Both the position numbers and the translations under genes were made by a program. Shown here piece by piece: positions 49,449 to 59,860 of a stretch of DNA of 64,000 bases. The number at the start of each line of letters is the position of its first letter. Position 1 is the first letter of the stretch. Origin of the DNA: Atherix ibis. Lineage: Eukaryota > Arthropoda > Insecta > Diptera > Athericidae. Location of the stretch: contig OY282609.1 of the NCBI GenBank assembly GCA_958298945.1, positions 36,181,212 through 36,245,211 on the forward strand, given 5' to 3'. A model generated the notes under the pieces. It was given only the letters and a program-made list of their open reading frames with translations, was not told the origin of the DNA and searched no databases.

Positions 49449-52412
49449 ATGAAACAGCACAAGAGTAATCAACCGGACAACACATCAGGCAAAACGACAT
49501 TTGGCTTTCACCGAACAACCCGAATAGGTACCTGGAACGTGCGAACTCTCTCCCAAACTTCTCGTCTGGCGCAAGCTACTTCCGAAATGCGACGCTACAA
49601 TCTCGACATACTGGGAATCTCCGAAACAAGGTGGAAACATCAAGGAATCCTCGCAACACAGACGGGTGAACACTTCATCTACAGCGGCAACGACAGTGGA
49701 CATCACTGTGGAGTCGGATTAATCCTATCAGCCAACGCAAAGAGATCTCTCATGGGCTACAAACCGGTCTCCGACCGCCTTCTAACAGCCAGGTTCCACT
49801 CGAAGTTCCGAAACATCACCATCGTACAATGCTATGCCCCAACTGAAGTAGATGATGACGCCAATAAAGAAGCCTTCTACCACCAATTAGAGACGTGCAT
49901 TCAATCTGCCCCGAAGAGCGACATAAAAATTGTAATGGGCGATTTTAACGCTAAAATAGGCCGGGACAACACTGATCTTCGCTCGATCATTGGAACACAC
50001 AGCCTTCATGCAGAGGGAAATGACAACGGGAACCGTCTCACTGACCTCTGCTCAACTCATCAACTATTCATCGGTGGCACCAAGTTTCCTCACAAGAACA
50101 TCCACAAATACACCTGGCAGTCTCCGGATCGCGTGACCCGCAACCAGATAGACCACATCCTAATAAGCAAAAAATTCCTCGGATCGCTACTGGACGTCAA
50201 GACAATCCGAGGAGCTGACATATACAGCGACCATCAGCTGTTACTTGGGGTGGTCAGACTAAGGCCTGCGGCAACCAAGAAACGACAAGATCGCGCAGAA
50301 CGCAGGCACGACATCCAACGCCTGCAGAATCCAGAGTCAGCCGAGGTATTTGCGAACAAGCTGGAGGAAGTTAGCCACAATGCCGAAAGGCTGACATGGC
50401 CTTCTCTACTGGGCAAACTAAAGTCCGCTGCAGAGGAAGCAACGGGCTTTCGGAACTACAAGAGGAAAGAGTGGATCCGCGAGTCAACCTGGACTCAAAT
50501 AGGAAAACGAAGAAAGCTGAAAGGTCTACTCCAGACTGCTCAAACTCGCGAGGAAAGGCACCATCTACAGACGAGGTACGACCTTGCTCAAAAAATGGTC
50601 AAACGCATGGCAAGGAATGACAAGAGGAACTACTTCAACGAAATAGCGAGCGAAGCAGAAGCCGCTGCACACCGGAGCGATATCCGCAGTGTCTATGCAT
50701 CAATTCGCAAACTATCCGGAAGAATAACACCCTCACTGCCACCACTTAAGGACAAAGACGGTCAAACTCTCCCCACGGATGAAGAACAACTCGACCGCTG
50801 GAAGGAATTCTTCTCAGAATCCCTTCCAATAGCTCCAGATTTCCATCCTCCTCCTACAGTGATGCGCAGAAACCCACAAAGATCCATCCCAACAACACCA
50901 CCTACGATTACGGAGATCACAACAGCAATCAACAAGCTTAAGAACAGCAAAGCACCCGGACCTGACAACCTGGCCCCAGAAGTTCTGAAGTTTGACCCGC
51001 CACTTCTGGCCTCGCTGTTGCATCCTATAATCGTAAAAGCCTGGACACAATGCCACTTCCCGGACAGCTGGAAAGAAGGAGTAATTATCACCATCCCGAA
51101 GAAAGGTGACCTTGGCGATTGCAAAAATTGGAGGGGAATCACGCTGCTGAACACCATCCAGAAACTAATCGCATCAATCATCCTGACTCGCATCACTCCA
51201 ACAGTGGAAAGTGCCCTCCGCAACGAGCAGTCTGGATTTAGACCAAACCGCTCCTGTATTGATCACATCAACAGCCTAAGAATGATCATTGAACAGTCGA
51301 ACGAATGGAACAGCCCGCTCTATCTTCTCTTCGTTGACTTCGAAAGAGCCTTCGACATGATTTCTCGCGACGCCATCTGGAGTGCTCTGGCTGAACTGGG
51401 CATCCCGCAGGCCATAATCGATCTAATCCGAGAACTATGCCGCGAGGCCCCGTGTAGAGTGCGTCTCAAAGGACGAAACAGCGATACATTCAACATCTCG
51501 AGAGGAGTCAGGCAGGGTTGCATAATCTCGCCTATCCTCTTCATAATCGCCCTAGACCAAGTTCTTCAACGCACGAACAGCACAGCCAGCAACGGTATAC
51601 AGTGGACACTGCGTGAGAAGCTCCACGACCTGGACTACGCCGACGACATATGCCTCATGTCCCACACCTTCAACGGCATTCAGGAGAAACTGACTGCACT
51701 GGCCTCCAACGCAGAAAAAGTTGGGATGAGAATCAACATCAAAAAGACCAAATTGATGCGTGTCGGCGCCAACTGCGAGAGACCCTTGATGCTACACGGT
51801 ACCCAAGTCGAAGATGTCGAAAAGTTCTGTTACCTTGGCAGCATGCTCAGCAAGGATGGTGGAACTGAAATAGATATCCAAACGCGCATCAACAAGGCGC
51901 GACAAGCGTACACCTCACTTGGGAACGTATGGCGTTCCAATCATCTCTCCATAGCACTCAAACTTCGAATATTCAACTCAAACGTCAAGCCAGTCCTGCT
52001 GTACGGCTGCGAAACATGGAAAGTAACAGTCAGCACGACTCGCAAGCCACAGGCATTTGTGAACAGATGCTTGAGACGCATAAGTAAGATCTTCTGGCCG
52101 AACTGGATAACGAACGATGAGCTGCTTCTTCTCACGAAGCAAATACCCCTGCTAGATAACATCAAACGCAGGAAATGGAGTTGGATTGGCCACACCTTGC
52201 GAAAACCACCTACGGACATAGCAAGGATGGCACTAGATTGGAACCCACAGGGCAATCGCAGCAGAGGACGTCCAAGGACCACTTGGAGAAGATCAGTCGA
52301 GCGCGAACACCAACAAACTGGCAAATCATGGTCGGAAGTAAAAAGGCTCGCTCAAGACAGAAGCAGATGGAGAGAGTTCACAGAGTCTCTAGTGCCGCTA
52401 TATGCTCCATAG
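49449..52412 (+). CDS. RTE-like ORF: APE endonuclease and reverse transcriptase
   Basis: It starts at the first ATG in the frame (49449) and gives 987 residues. N-terminal AP-endonuclease motifs are intact: GTWNVRTL (about 27), GISETRW (about 71), GDFNAKIG (about 163), SDHQLL (about 260). The reverse transcriptase follows: PGPDNLAPEVLK and the IPKKGD motif, then NEQSGFRPNRSC, FVDFERAFD with the first catalytic Asp (about 628), RGVRQGCIISPILF, and LDYADDI with the catalytic pair (about 729). The C-terminal part reads SRGRPRTTWRRSVE and W-REF, usual in this group. All key residues are present with no stop or frameshift. It nicks target DNA and copies its own RNA into the site. No ORF1 is seen. 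Confidence 0.95.
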   Translation: MKQHKSNQPDNTSGKTTFGFHRTTRIGTWNVRTLSQTSRLAQATSEMRRYNLDILGISETRWKHQGILATQTGEHFIYSGNDSGHHCGVGLILSANAKRSLMGYKPVSDRLLTARFHSKFRNITIVQCYAPTEVDDDANKEAFYHQLETCIQSAPKSDIKIVMGDFNAKIGRDNTDLRSIIGTHSLHAEGNDNGNRLTDLCSTHQLFIGGTKFPHKNIHKYTWQSPDRVTRNQIDHILISKKFLGSLLDVKTIRGADIYSDHQLLLGVVRLRPAATKKRQDRAERRHDIQRLQNPESAEVFANKLEEVSHNAERLTWPSLLGKLKSAAEEATGFRNYKRKEWIRESTWTQIGKRRKLKGLLQTAQTREERHHLQTRYDLAQKMVKRMARNDKRNYFNEIASEAEAAAHRSDIRSVYASIRKLSGRITPSLPPLKDKDGQTLPTDEEQLDRWKEFFSESLPIAPDFHPPPTVMRRNPQRSIPTTPPTITEITTAINKLKNSKAPGPDNLAPEVLKFDPPLLASLLHPIIVKAWTQCHFPDSWKEGVIITIPKKGDLGDCKNWRGITLLNTIQKLIASIILTRITPTVESALRNEQSGFRPNRSCIDHINSLRMIIEQSNEWNSPLYLLFVDFERAFDMISRDAIWSALAELGIPQAIIDLIRELCREAPCRVRLKGRNSDTFNISRGVRQGCIISPILFIIALDQVLQRTNSTASNGIQWTLREKLHDLDYADDICLMSHTFNGIQEKLTALASNAEKVGMRINIKKTKLMRVGANCERPLMLHGTQVEDVEKFCYLGSMLSKDGGTEIDIQTRINKARQAYTSLGNVWRSNHLSIALKLRIFNSNVKPVLLYGCETWKVTVSTTRKPQAFVNRCLRRISKIFWPNWITNDELLLLTKQIPLLDNIKRRKWSWIGHTLRKPPTDIARMALDWNPQGNRSRGRPRTTWRRSVEREHQQTGKSWSEVKRLAQDRSRWREFTESLVPLYAP

Positions 52413-52486
52413 GAGTGACTGTGTTCTCATGTCTATGTGTAACATAGAAATGAAAACCTGTCAAATAAAAAAAAAAAAAAAAAAAA

Positions 52487-52499
52487 AACATAATGTTAT
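52487..52499 (+). repeat. Target-site duplication, right copy
   Basis: It is an exact repeat of 49161-49173 directly after the poly(A) run. The first two A residues cannot be distinguished from the tail. Confidence 0.9.
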
Positions 52500-52780
52500 T
52501 CACTTACCTTATTTCAATTTCAATTTCAACTGTCAAACAACAATCCTGCCATATAACAAAACACTGAAATGTAAAGCAATACTTGAACTTCAACTGCAAA
52601 ATTAAAACAAGATTTAATACGGCGTTAAACAGTCGGAGTTTTTTGCAGCCCAATAAGATTGTGACGGTTTTAAAATTTTGACAGCGCCAGCTGTTTGCAG
52701 TTTTCAGTTCAGTCGGAATTGTGTTCCTACCATAAAGTAGTCCTGGGTAGTCCCTACGTCTATTGTTCGTATATGGCTCA

Positions 52781-53270
52781 GATTAAAGAATACATGAATA
52801 CGTGATTTTCGTATATGTATATATAATTTTCTGTCTAAATTATTTCAAAAGTGGGTTAAAATGTATATTATCTTTTGATGTTCAAAGGAATCATATTTTA
52901 GTTGGTTATTTGTTCTATAAATATAAATCAAATAACTTGCATGTCGATTTTGTAGGTTTTGGAAGAGCTGAAAACGGCATTATCTATGGTAGCATACCTA
53001 GATTAAAGAATGCTTGAATAGGCCCTAACGTCAGATTTTCGTAATATGTATACGCAATTTTCTGGTCGAATTATTGCAAATGCGGCGAGAAATTATAACT
53101 CTTGCATACTTTTTATTTTAACTCATTTATTTCAAACGAAAATATAATTTAAACACGACCGAAGGCAATATTTTTTTTCCTCCAATTTTCTGGTATTAAA
53201 TGCAATTATATTTTAGGTTTATTATTTATTTTGTAAATATTAATCAAATATCATGCGCCTCAATTTTGTT
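52781..53270. repeat. Diverged tandem dimer, period about 220 bp
   Basis: GATTAAAGAA opens both units (52781 and 53001). Each continues with GATTTTCGTA...TATGTATA.GCAATTTTCTG-like sequence, and both end with a shared AT-rich stretch (ATATTTTAG, TTATTT, TAAATAT.AATCAAATA, CATG) and TTTTGT. Divergence is high, so the duplication is old. It may be two monomers of a dispersed satellite. Confidence 0.6.
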
Positions 53271-53372
53271 GACTACTACTGTCTTTTACTGACAATATAA
53301 TTCGATGAACCACTAATATCATAATTTCAATTCGAGATACTTGTATAATATTTTACAGTTATCTTCAACTAC

Positions 53373-53422
53373 AGCATAGTAACGAGCAGGTTTATATCAA
53401 GGGGTCGTTTGTTCGAGTCCCA
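53373..53422 (+). repeat. tRNA-like (SINE head-like) sequence
   Basis: GTTCGAGTCC at 53411-53420 matches pol III box B, and TAGTAACGAGCAGG about 30 nt upstream resembles box A. The cloverleaf cannot be closed, so this is more likely a SINE head or tRNA relic than a functional tRNA. Confidence 0.4.
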
Positions 53423-53546
53423 ACTGAGGCATGGCCCTCCGCTAATTCCTAGCGGAACTGAGGCATGGCCCTCCGCTAATTCCTAGCGGAACTGAGGCAT
53501 GGCCCTCCGCTAATTCCTAGCGGAACTGAGGCATGGTCCTCCGCTA
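53423..53546. repeat. 34-bp minisatellite with an internal palindrome
   Basis: Three complete units start at 53423, 53457 and 53491, and a fourth, truncated and one-base-variant unit starts at 53525. Each contains TCCGCTA and TAGCGGA flanking ATTCC, a perfect 7-bp stem with a 5-nt loop. Full units are identical, indicating recent expansion. The array starts directly at the 3' side of the tRNA-like box B. Confidence 0.92.
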
Positions 53547-53607
53547 AAAAGGAAAACTATCCTTTTCCCGTTATTCTTTTGCCAAATGGCCTTTAGTGTC
53601 GTGGTGC

Positions 53608-53655
53608 TTAGAATTCACATTACAGTACTAATGTTACCTGAAATGGTAACACAAA
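53608..53655. repeat. Dispersed repeat shared with 27598-27645
   Basis: The segment TTAGAATTCACATTACAGT, continuing ACTAATGTTACCTGAAATGG, is a close match to the intronic copy at 27598. It follows the tRNA-like box and minisatellite, which suggests a composite SINE-like element from about 53373 to 53655. Confidence 0.55.
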
Positions 53656-53659
53656 CAAA

Positions 53660-55200
53660 CGAAAATATGTATGTATGTATTATTTATAAGGATTCATAAC
53701 AGCTTTAAAATAATATTTAGCAAATTAATTTTAAAATTGCACTTATGATACATCCGAAGATCTTTGATTTGTAGTAATTTTTTTGGTCGAAAGAAGCGAA
53801 TATTATTCAATTACTCATTACAATAATTCGTATATTAAGTTCTTCATAGATTTCAAATCTACACAAATATTTTTTCCTAATTGTGGAATTTTATATTCAC
53901 AACTGTTACAAATTATTCGTTCACGTATGTGGTGGCATATTCGAGTATGTATATATATCTGAAATTATTGAGTAATGCTGTGTAAACTTATAAGTAAAAT
54001 TATCAATTTCCACAGAAGGAAATGAAGAATCAAATTAAATAAATTTTAAGAATTCATAATTATAAAGGTCAATTTAGGTGCATTTGAATAATACTTAGTA
54101 TATTGCCATAATCGTGTCTACACTATTTCACTATAATATAAGTTTTTACGTGAGCCGATGTAGAAAAGGAGTGAAAAGTATTGACGTTAACATAAATACT
54201 AGTGTGACAATGTGCTATGACTCTATTTCATAGAATTGAGCCAATTTATACGATTCCACATAATATTGATATAATGTCTCCAATAGCTTCCACGATGTTT
54301 CAACAAACTGGTTCTCCTGCATGTGTTAGTGAAGAAATGTTCATTTCGATCTAAACGTTCGAGGCGAAAACAGAATGAAGGAAAATACACCAAGAACGGA
54401 AGTAATTAGTACCAGTGTAGAAATTTTATATACTTAAAAAAAAAGTACCGATTTATTTTTATATATTTCAAAGCAAACTAACAATTCAAAAATCTCACTA
54501 GTTCACGCAACTTAATTTTAAATATTTTGAGGAAAAGATAAGGTAGAGCCAAAGTCAACAATGCCGCTAAAAATTCCCTTAATGCAGCCGTTTCGCCTGA
54601 TTATCTTTTTTTTATGTTCTATATAAATGTTGCTAAATGGTGGGTACATTTTCTCAAAAATTTTCGAATTGGCAATACAAAAAATACGATCCAACCAACT
54701 AATATAAAAAAATCTTGAATTTTCTAATTAGTGTTAAATTATTCACAGGAAGCACATTTAGTTTATTAGAAATTTAAAGTCTAAGAAAACAAATTTCTAA
54801 AACAAGATTTTTTTTATTTTATAACACACAGTAAACAAATTTGCTTCAAAATATCTAAATATGTACTTATAGTCGTATCATTCTATCGTGATTCAATAAA
54901 TTCTTCTAGTAATTGAATAAAAAGATACTAAAACTACAGTAGCGATATATTTTCAGTTCATATTTATTTTCCATTTAAATTAAATGCTCTTTTTAGATGA
55001 AATTAAAAAAATAAATGTTCAATACAAAGAAATAATAATAATAATCGCATACATCGTTGTCATTCTATTTAATCAATATAATTTTTTTGAATTCTTCAAT
55101 TAATTTGCATTGTGTTTAGGTGGTACTATTAATGCCAATATTTTTTGTATTGTTTTTAATACTTATTATAATGAATAATTATTTTCTGCTTTTATGTTTT
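53660..55200. other. AT-rich intergenic region downstream of Cand1
   Basis: No gene is recognised. Simple AT-rich sequence extends to the likely poly(A) site of the convergent Cand1 gene. Confidence 0.5.
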
Positions 55201-55206
55201 TTTATT
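55201..55206 (-). promoter_or_regulatory. Candidate poly(A) signal of Cand1
   Basis: TTTATT on the plus strand is AATAAA on the minus strand, about 180 nt after the Cand1 stop codon. The spacing is plausible, but the hexamer is common in such AT-rich DNA. Confidence 0.4.
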
Positions 55207-55383
55207 ATTTCCAAATTTTCTTTCCTTGTTATATTTTCAGCATTCTCCTCCTAAAGCTAATTATAGTTGTTCAATATAAAAAATATACGCACATACATTT
55301 AGGATTTCTAAAATTGAAGTTAAATGTTTCATTAAATTTTTTAAATAGTTCAGAAAGAATAAAAATAGTACAATTAAACCAAC

Positions 55384-55517
55384 CTAGCTTTGATCCATTG
55401 ATATATTTTCAGAATTGCTATTTGTTGTAGAATTTCTCTGAATATAGTCATAAATTCTATTTAGCTCTGGAGTGTCACGTATTAATTTCAAAAATTCTGC
55501 CAACTGCTGATTTTTAT
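55384..55517 (-). CDS. Cand1: Cand1 exon 8 (terminal)
   Basis: Acceptor AAAATAG. It encodes [20 protein letters not shown] followed by a short S/N-rich tail, ending DQS-stop (TAG at 55384-55386). Confidence 0.9.
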
Positions 55518-58500
55518 CTATTTTTATTATAAAAATTATTATGTTTCTTTATTAAATTAACATTTTATAATGACAAAGCTTTATTGAAAAATAGATTTAT
55601 TTACCAGCCATTGGTATCGAAGCTAAGGCTGCAACAGCCCTTAAAGCCGAACGCTTTAATTCATCTTGCTTCTCGTATTCCTGTTTTACTGAGTTCGCTT
55701 TTACTTTCAAAGTGCATGTTGCGCGTAAATGCTGAACAAACTGATCAAGACCTATATAAAGTAATTTCATGAAATTGACAATAACTTTCCAGATACTTAA
55801 ATTATTAAGAGTGACTTCTTACGTAAAAGCACTGCGTCTGGACATAAAATTGCTAAACGGGCTGTCATTAAGTATGTAAGCATTTTAATATCGTAATGAT
55901 CGCGTAGACCCGCCTGAACGTGGTCAAGAAATTGCATTATATCAACACGCTCTAAACCCTGTTCTAACAATGTATACATGCACTCAAATGCAGCTTTCCT
56001 AATATCCAGACCATCGTCCACTGTATGTTTGAACGGCCCCATTTCAACTTCTCGTATTAATTCATCCTGAATATTCAAAAATATTGTAAAATAAAAATAA
56101 TTCCATTTTAATTGAATTTTTTTAGGGTGAATTTTCTATAAAAAAAATTAGTAAAGTTTGATTACCTTGACTTTTGTCTCAGAATACAGCCAGGGCAAAA
56201 GTGTTGGAAGTAAATCTCGTACTAAGCTTGGTTTATTGTGTACGGCTGAGTTGAATGCTACAAGAGCGACTCGTCGTACCAAGGGTTCTGGATCCTGCAG
56301 AGCAAATAGGAATTCACCGATGCACTGTTTAAGCAGTGTATCAATGGGTTGCGGCTGGTCTGAGATTGTAAACTTCACGGCTGATACTACAGCTGTACGA
56401 ATTAAAGAACATTTACTGTGTAAAGCTTCTTGTAGTTGTGGTAATAGAACATCCGGATTTACAAGTACAAGCTTTCCTAAACATTCAGCAACAACATTAC
56501 GAGAACCTTCCTCAGAACACTCGCAATGCTTATACAGTTGGCTCCAAATCGATGGAACTGATGGCAGTAATTGTTCTAATCCTCCCGGACTTGTTGACAA
56601 AGACGAGATCACTTCTTTGAGAGAATGTAGCAACAGATACTGCCGTTTAGGTTGCGCTTCGATTTCTTTAAGAATGAAAGGCAAATAAGATTGTAAACTT
56701 CCAACCGCTACCGCACCAAGTGAATGACTTGCGGCACTCTTAACATCTTCTGAAGCGGCGCCAAAACATTCGATTATTGTTTGCGGCAATGCACTAATGG
56801 AACTAAGATCAAAAAATCTACCAATTTCCCCAATAGTTAATAAACAAAATATTGTATGAGAATCACTTTTGCGTTTTTGAATATCTAACAAAAATTGCGA
56901 AGCAAGTGGTATAGCCTCTGAAGGACACTGCAATGTTAGAGCAGCGACACACTTCGCCAGCGAGTGATACGCTTGCTTATGTAATTGTTCCTGTGGATAA
57001 TTCATAACAGGCTCCATTAAGCGATCGAGCAACTGCGTATATCCCAAACCAGGTAATTTCGCTTGAGCGAGAGCCTGGAAAAGTTTTAGTGTACATTCCA
57101 ATGCGGTACCTTGAAGAAGCGGCGATCGGACCAGAACCATAACATACGGTAAAAATTGATCGTGAATGCCTACAAGTGCCTGTGGCTGCTTCTGTGCCAT
57201 TGTTGTGAGTAACACGAGTGACAACTGAGCAACATGAAGATCTGAGTCGGAGAGTAGTGGTTGAATCTCAGCAATGGCTGTCTGCAATAAAACTGGACTA
57301 AACATATGGCTATAATGAAGTACAAGCGTATCAAGCAGAGTTAATGAATTCAGTTTCAAAGCGCGTTGGTTTTTCCTTAGAAACATGCCCAGTGCTGGGA
57401 TTACAGCATTTAGAATTGGGCTTAAGTCTACACGTAATGGTGATGCAGCAATCATCGTTAAAGCCCTAACAGAGCTAAGTCTTGTAACTTCATTCCGTAA
57501 GCGTTCCATGAAAATAGGCAAACAGGTTCCAAGTTCTGCTTTCAGAAAATCTCCCATATTTGCAATTATTTGCCCCATACAAGCTATAGCACGATCTTTT
57601 ACTTCTTGATCGACTTCAGATGATTTCAACTTTTGTAATGTTGCCGAATATAATTGCTGAACAAAAGGCGCTACATTGAAATCTGTTGCAACATCTAATG
57701 GTCTTATCACTTTAACTAATTGCTGTAATACCATTAGAGCTTCGGTAGCAATTTTATAAAACGGATCAAACACAGCATTTACTACTAACGGTACAAGTTG
57801 CACAATGTGAGGATGAAACACTCGTGGATTGTGTCCCTGAAGCATACTACATACGAATCCCAACGCATCAATCTTCATATTAGATGTTGAGTTCTTTTCG
57901 CTCAACGAATAATGAATACCTGGCATTAATTGGTCTAAATGCTCTCCCAATGCACCAGGTAATGCTACAAGAAGTTCGCGCAACAGCAGAAAACAATCTT
58001 GTCTTATTTTTACTGACTTCTCTCGCATTAACGGTTGTACTGCTTTCACTATTTCGGGTACCTGATCTTGTAACATACTAATTGGACCTGAAACTTGTTC
58101 CATAGAGTCTGGATCATGGGTGATTTCATCAGATGGACGTGTTGCTTTTAATAAAGCTATGTAGGCATGAAATATATCTGATTTAACATTTTCTTCCCTT
58201 TCTTTAAAACGAGCAATTAGCGCCGGAGAGAGTGTCCTATAAAACTCTTCCAGTAATTCATTTCGCGTGGAAATGACTGCTTCCAAACACTTCGCAGCTG
58301 ATCGGCGTACTTTCCAACTCATATCATCGTCATCACTATATTCTTCACTGTCAATATATTCCTCCTCTTCTGTATCCATTGCAACACCGGCATGACCGTC
58401 ATCGGCCTCATAATTATAGTTTGGATCATATGTGACATATTTTAAACATATAACAACAATCTAGACACGTGAATGAGGTACAAAATGTAGTTTTTTTACA

Positions 58501-59860
58501 ATATAATTTAAAAATTCTTACCATATCAATATGGGGAACAATGGCTTCTGGACAGCGATGTACAAATGCCTCACACGCTTGTAGACAAAACTCACGTAAT
58601 TCATCATCTTCCCTTTGAATATATTCTTTTAGAAGAGACATTACCCGATCAATATGTGTGCATAGTCTATGTCCAGCTTGACGACTATAACAATTAATAA
58701 TTATTAAGAAATTAATCATATAAGTGCGTATATAGTGGATGTTACCAGATTGATGCCAAACATTGAATATAAGTACGAATAGTACCAGGATTTTGAGATT
58801 TTTCTAGCCCTTCGAGTAGATGGTCAATTACTTTATTATATGCGTCTGTATTGCACAATGTTAGTAAATGAGATAGTGCCACAATAGTACGCTTCCTCAC
58901 TGCCTGACGTGAAGAGCCTAATTGAGGAACTAATGCTTTTAGTATTGGATCGTGAAAAGGAACCAGAAAATCGCCAAATCGCGATAATAAATCCGACAAA
59001 ATATCTAATGCCTCCAGCTGAACAGACACGTCTTCCTTGTTAATGTTAATTGAAAAATATTTGAATTAATTTGTTACGATGACTATAATATTAAATTACT
59101 TTTTCGATTGCACTGCTCAACTTTCCAGTGATTCTGTGACATACGTTTGGAACTAGCGAATTTGATGTTTGCGGTAGTTCTGATATTACAGTTTTCAAGC
59201 CTATACTGGAAATATCACGCAATTGCTCACTCTGAGATACCATACTACTGCACAATGAATCTACAATTGTCTCTACTTGATTCTCTTTAACTTTATTTAC
59301 TAGGGGACCGAGACATTTGACGGCTAGATTCTGCACTTCGCCATTTTTATCTTCGAGCAATCGCAGAACCATACGAACAACTTTCTTTTCCGATTCATCA
59401 TCCAGTTTTATACTATCTTTCTGCAGCTCGGTTATTAAATCATTCGTTGCCATAAATCGAAAGTCCTTGTCACTGGATGTCATCTGAAATTCGCATAAAT
59501 ATTTTATACTGATCATAATCTCTTGGCAATGTAATTTTTTTATATCGACAAAAGGGATGATGCTGTCACATTCTATAAAATCAGTGCCAAAAACGAAGAA
59601 ATCGAAATATGATCCATGGTTCCTTCGACCTGTCAAATTTTGACATCAGACACCATGAAGTCTATGGAATTTTTGATGCCGAGTGTTCTGTTCTTTGTTC
59701 TATTTTATAGAGTAAAGAGTCTCTTGCTCTCACAAATTTTTGTTGGTCATGTTGGGTAAATCGGAACTGACCGGAAAAGTAAAAACGAAGAAATACATTT
59801 TTATAAACTACTTGCCTTCTCAAGGAGATTTGCAATCTGATGATATTGATGAGACGCCAT
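55384..59860 (-). CDS. Cand1: CAND1, cullin-associated NEDD8-dissociated protein 1 (eight exons)
   Basis: Exons in transcript order: 59860-59816, 59483-59100, 59035-58746, 58684-58522, 58460-56166, 56066-55823, 55751-55605, 55517-55384. They give 1,233 codons, against about 1,230-1,250 in animals, with all phases consistent. CAND1 is a HEAT-repeat solenoid that wraps unneddylated cullin-RBX1 and exchanges substrate receptors of SCF-type ubiquitin ligases. Landmarks are the N-terminus [15 protein letters not shown], then [15 protein letters not shown] and [20 protein letters not shown]. An acidic insert ([15 protein letters not shown], about residue 334) follows, then [59 protein letters not shown], and [20 protein letters not shown] near the C-terminus. 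Intron 1 uses a GC donor. The gene is divergent from the FERM gene. Identification is secure. Confidence 0.96.
55605..55751 (-). CDS. Cand1: Cand1 exon 7
   Basis: Acceptor CTATATAG. It encodes [20 protein letters not shown] through [13 protein letters not shown]. The donor is G|GTAAAT. Confidence 0.92.
55823..56066 (-). CDS. Cand1: Cand1 exon 6
   Basis: Acceptor AATATTCAG. It encodes [20 protein letters not shown] through [12 protein letters not shown]. The donor is C|GTAAGA. Confidence 0.94.
56166..58460 (-). CDS. Cand1: Cand1 exon 5 (main exon)
   Basis: 765 codons. It begins after GTCTAG with [18 protein letters not shown], includes the acidic insert and most HEAT repeats, and ends SETKVK|GTAATC. 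The acceptor lies upstream of the first in-frame ATG (58379), so that Met is internal. Confidence 0.95.
58522..58684 (-). CDS. Cand1: Cand1 exon 4
   Basis: Acceptor GTTATAG and donor ATG|GTAAGA. It encodes [18 protein letters not shown] through AIVPHIDM, residues 241-294. Confidence 0.93.
58746..59035 (-). CDS. Cand1: Cand1 exon 3
   Basis: It starts at GAAGACGTG after ...ACAAG and ends ATCTG|GTAACA. It encodes [20 protein letters not shown] through [11 protein letters not shown], residues 144-240. Confidence 0.93.
59100..59483 (-). CDS. Cand1: Cand1 exon 2
   Basis: Acceptor GAATTTCAG and donor AAA|GTAATT. It encodes the first HEAT repeats ([16 protein letters not shown] to GKLSSAIEK), residues 16-143. 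Confidence 0.95.
59816..59860 (-). CDS. Cand1: Cand1 exon 1 (15 codons)
   Basis: It encodes [15 protein letters not shown], matching the short conserved N-terminus of animal CAND1. The donor is AAG|GCAAGT, a non-canonical GC splice site in otherwise perfect consensus. It joins in phase 0 to ATGACATCC at 59483. The ATG in exon 2 is therefore an internal Met, although without this exon it would be mistaken for the start. Confidence 0.88.

Larger units (their letters stand above)
49174..52486 (+). mobile_element. Full-length RTE-like non-LTR retrotransposon with a 5S-rRNA-like head
   Basis: A complete, apparently recent insertion of 3.3 kb. It has perfect 13-bp target duplications, a 5' leader of 275 nt, one uninterrupted endonuclease-reverse transcriptase ORF, a 3' UTR of only about 50 nt, and a poly(A) tail with AATAAA at 52464. 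The element is near 50% GC, unlike its surroundings. The leader begins exactly with a 113-nt 5S-rRNA-like module followed by a tRNA T-arm-like hairpin. Single-ORF structure, short 3' UTR and the protein's motifs fit the RTE-like group with an APE endonuclease. Its intactness suggests it could be mobile or very recently was. Confidence 0.93.

Noticed and set aside
53411..53420. Functional tRNA gene at the box-B sequence
   Set aside because: No acceptor stem or anticodon arm can be closed around it, and it runs straight into the minisatellite.
53423..53546. CRISPR-like array of palindromic repeats
   Set aside because: Units are contiguous with no unique spacers, and the genome is eukaryotic, so this is a minisatellite.
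58379..58379. Cand1 translation start at the ATG of the large exon
   Set aside because: Upstream exons encode the conserved N-terminal HEAT repeats in matching phase, and the frame is open to an acceptor at 58461.
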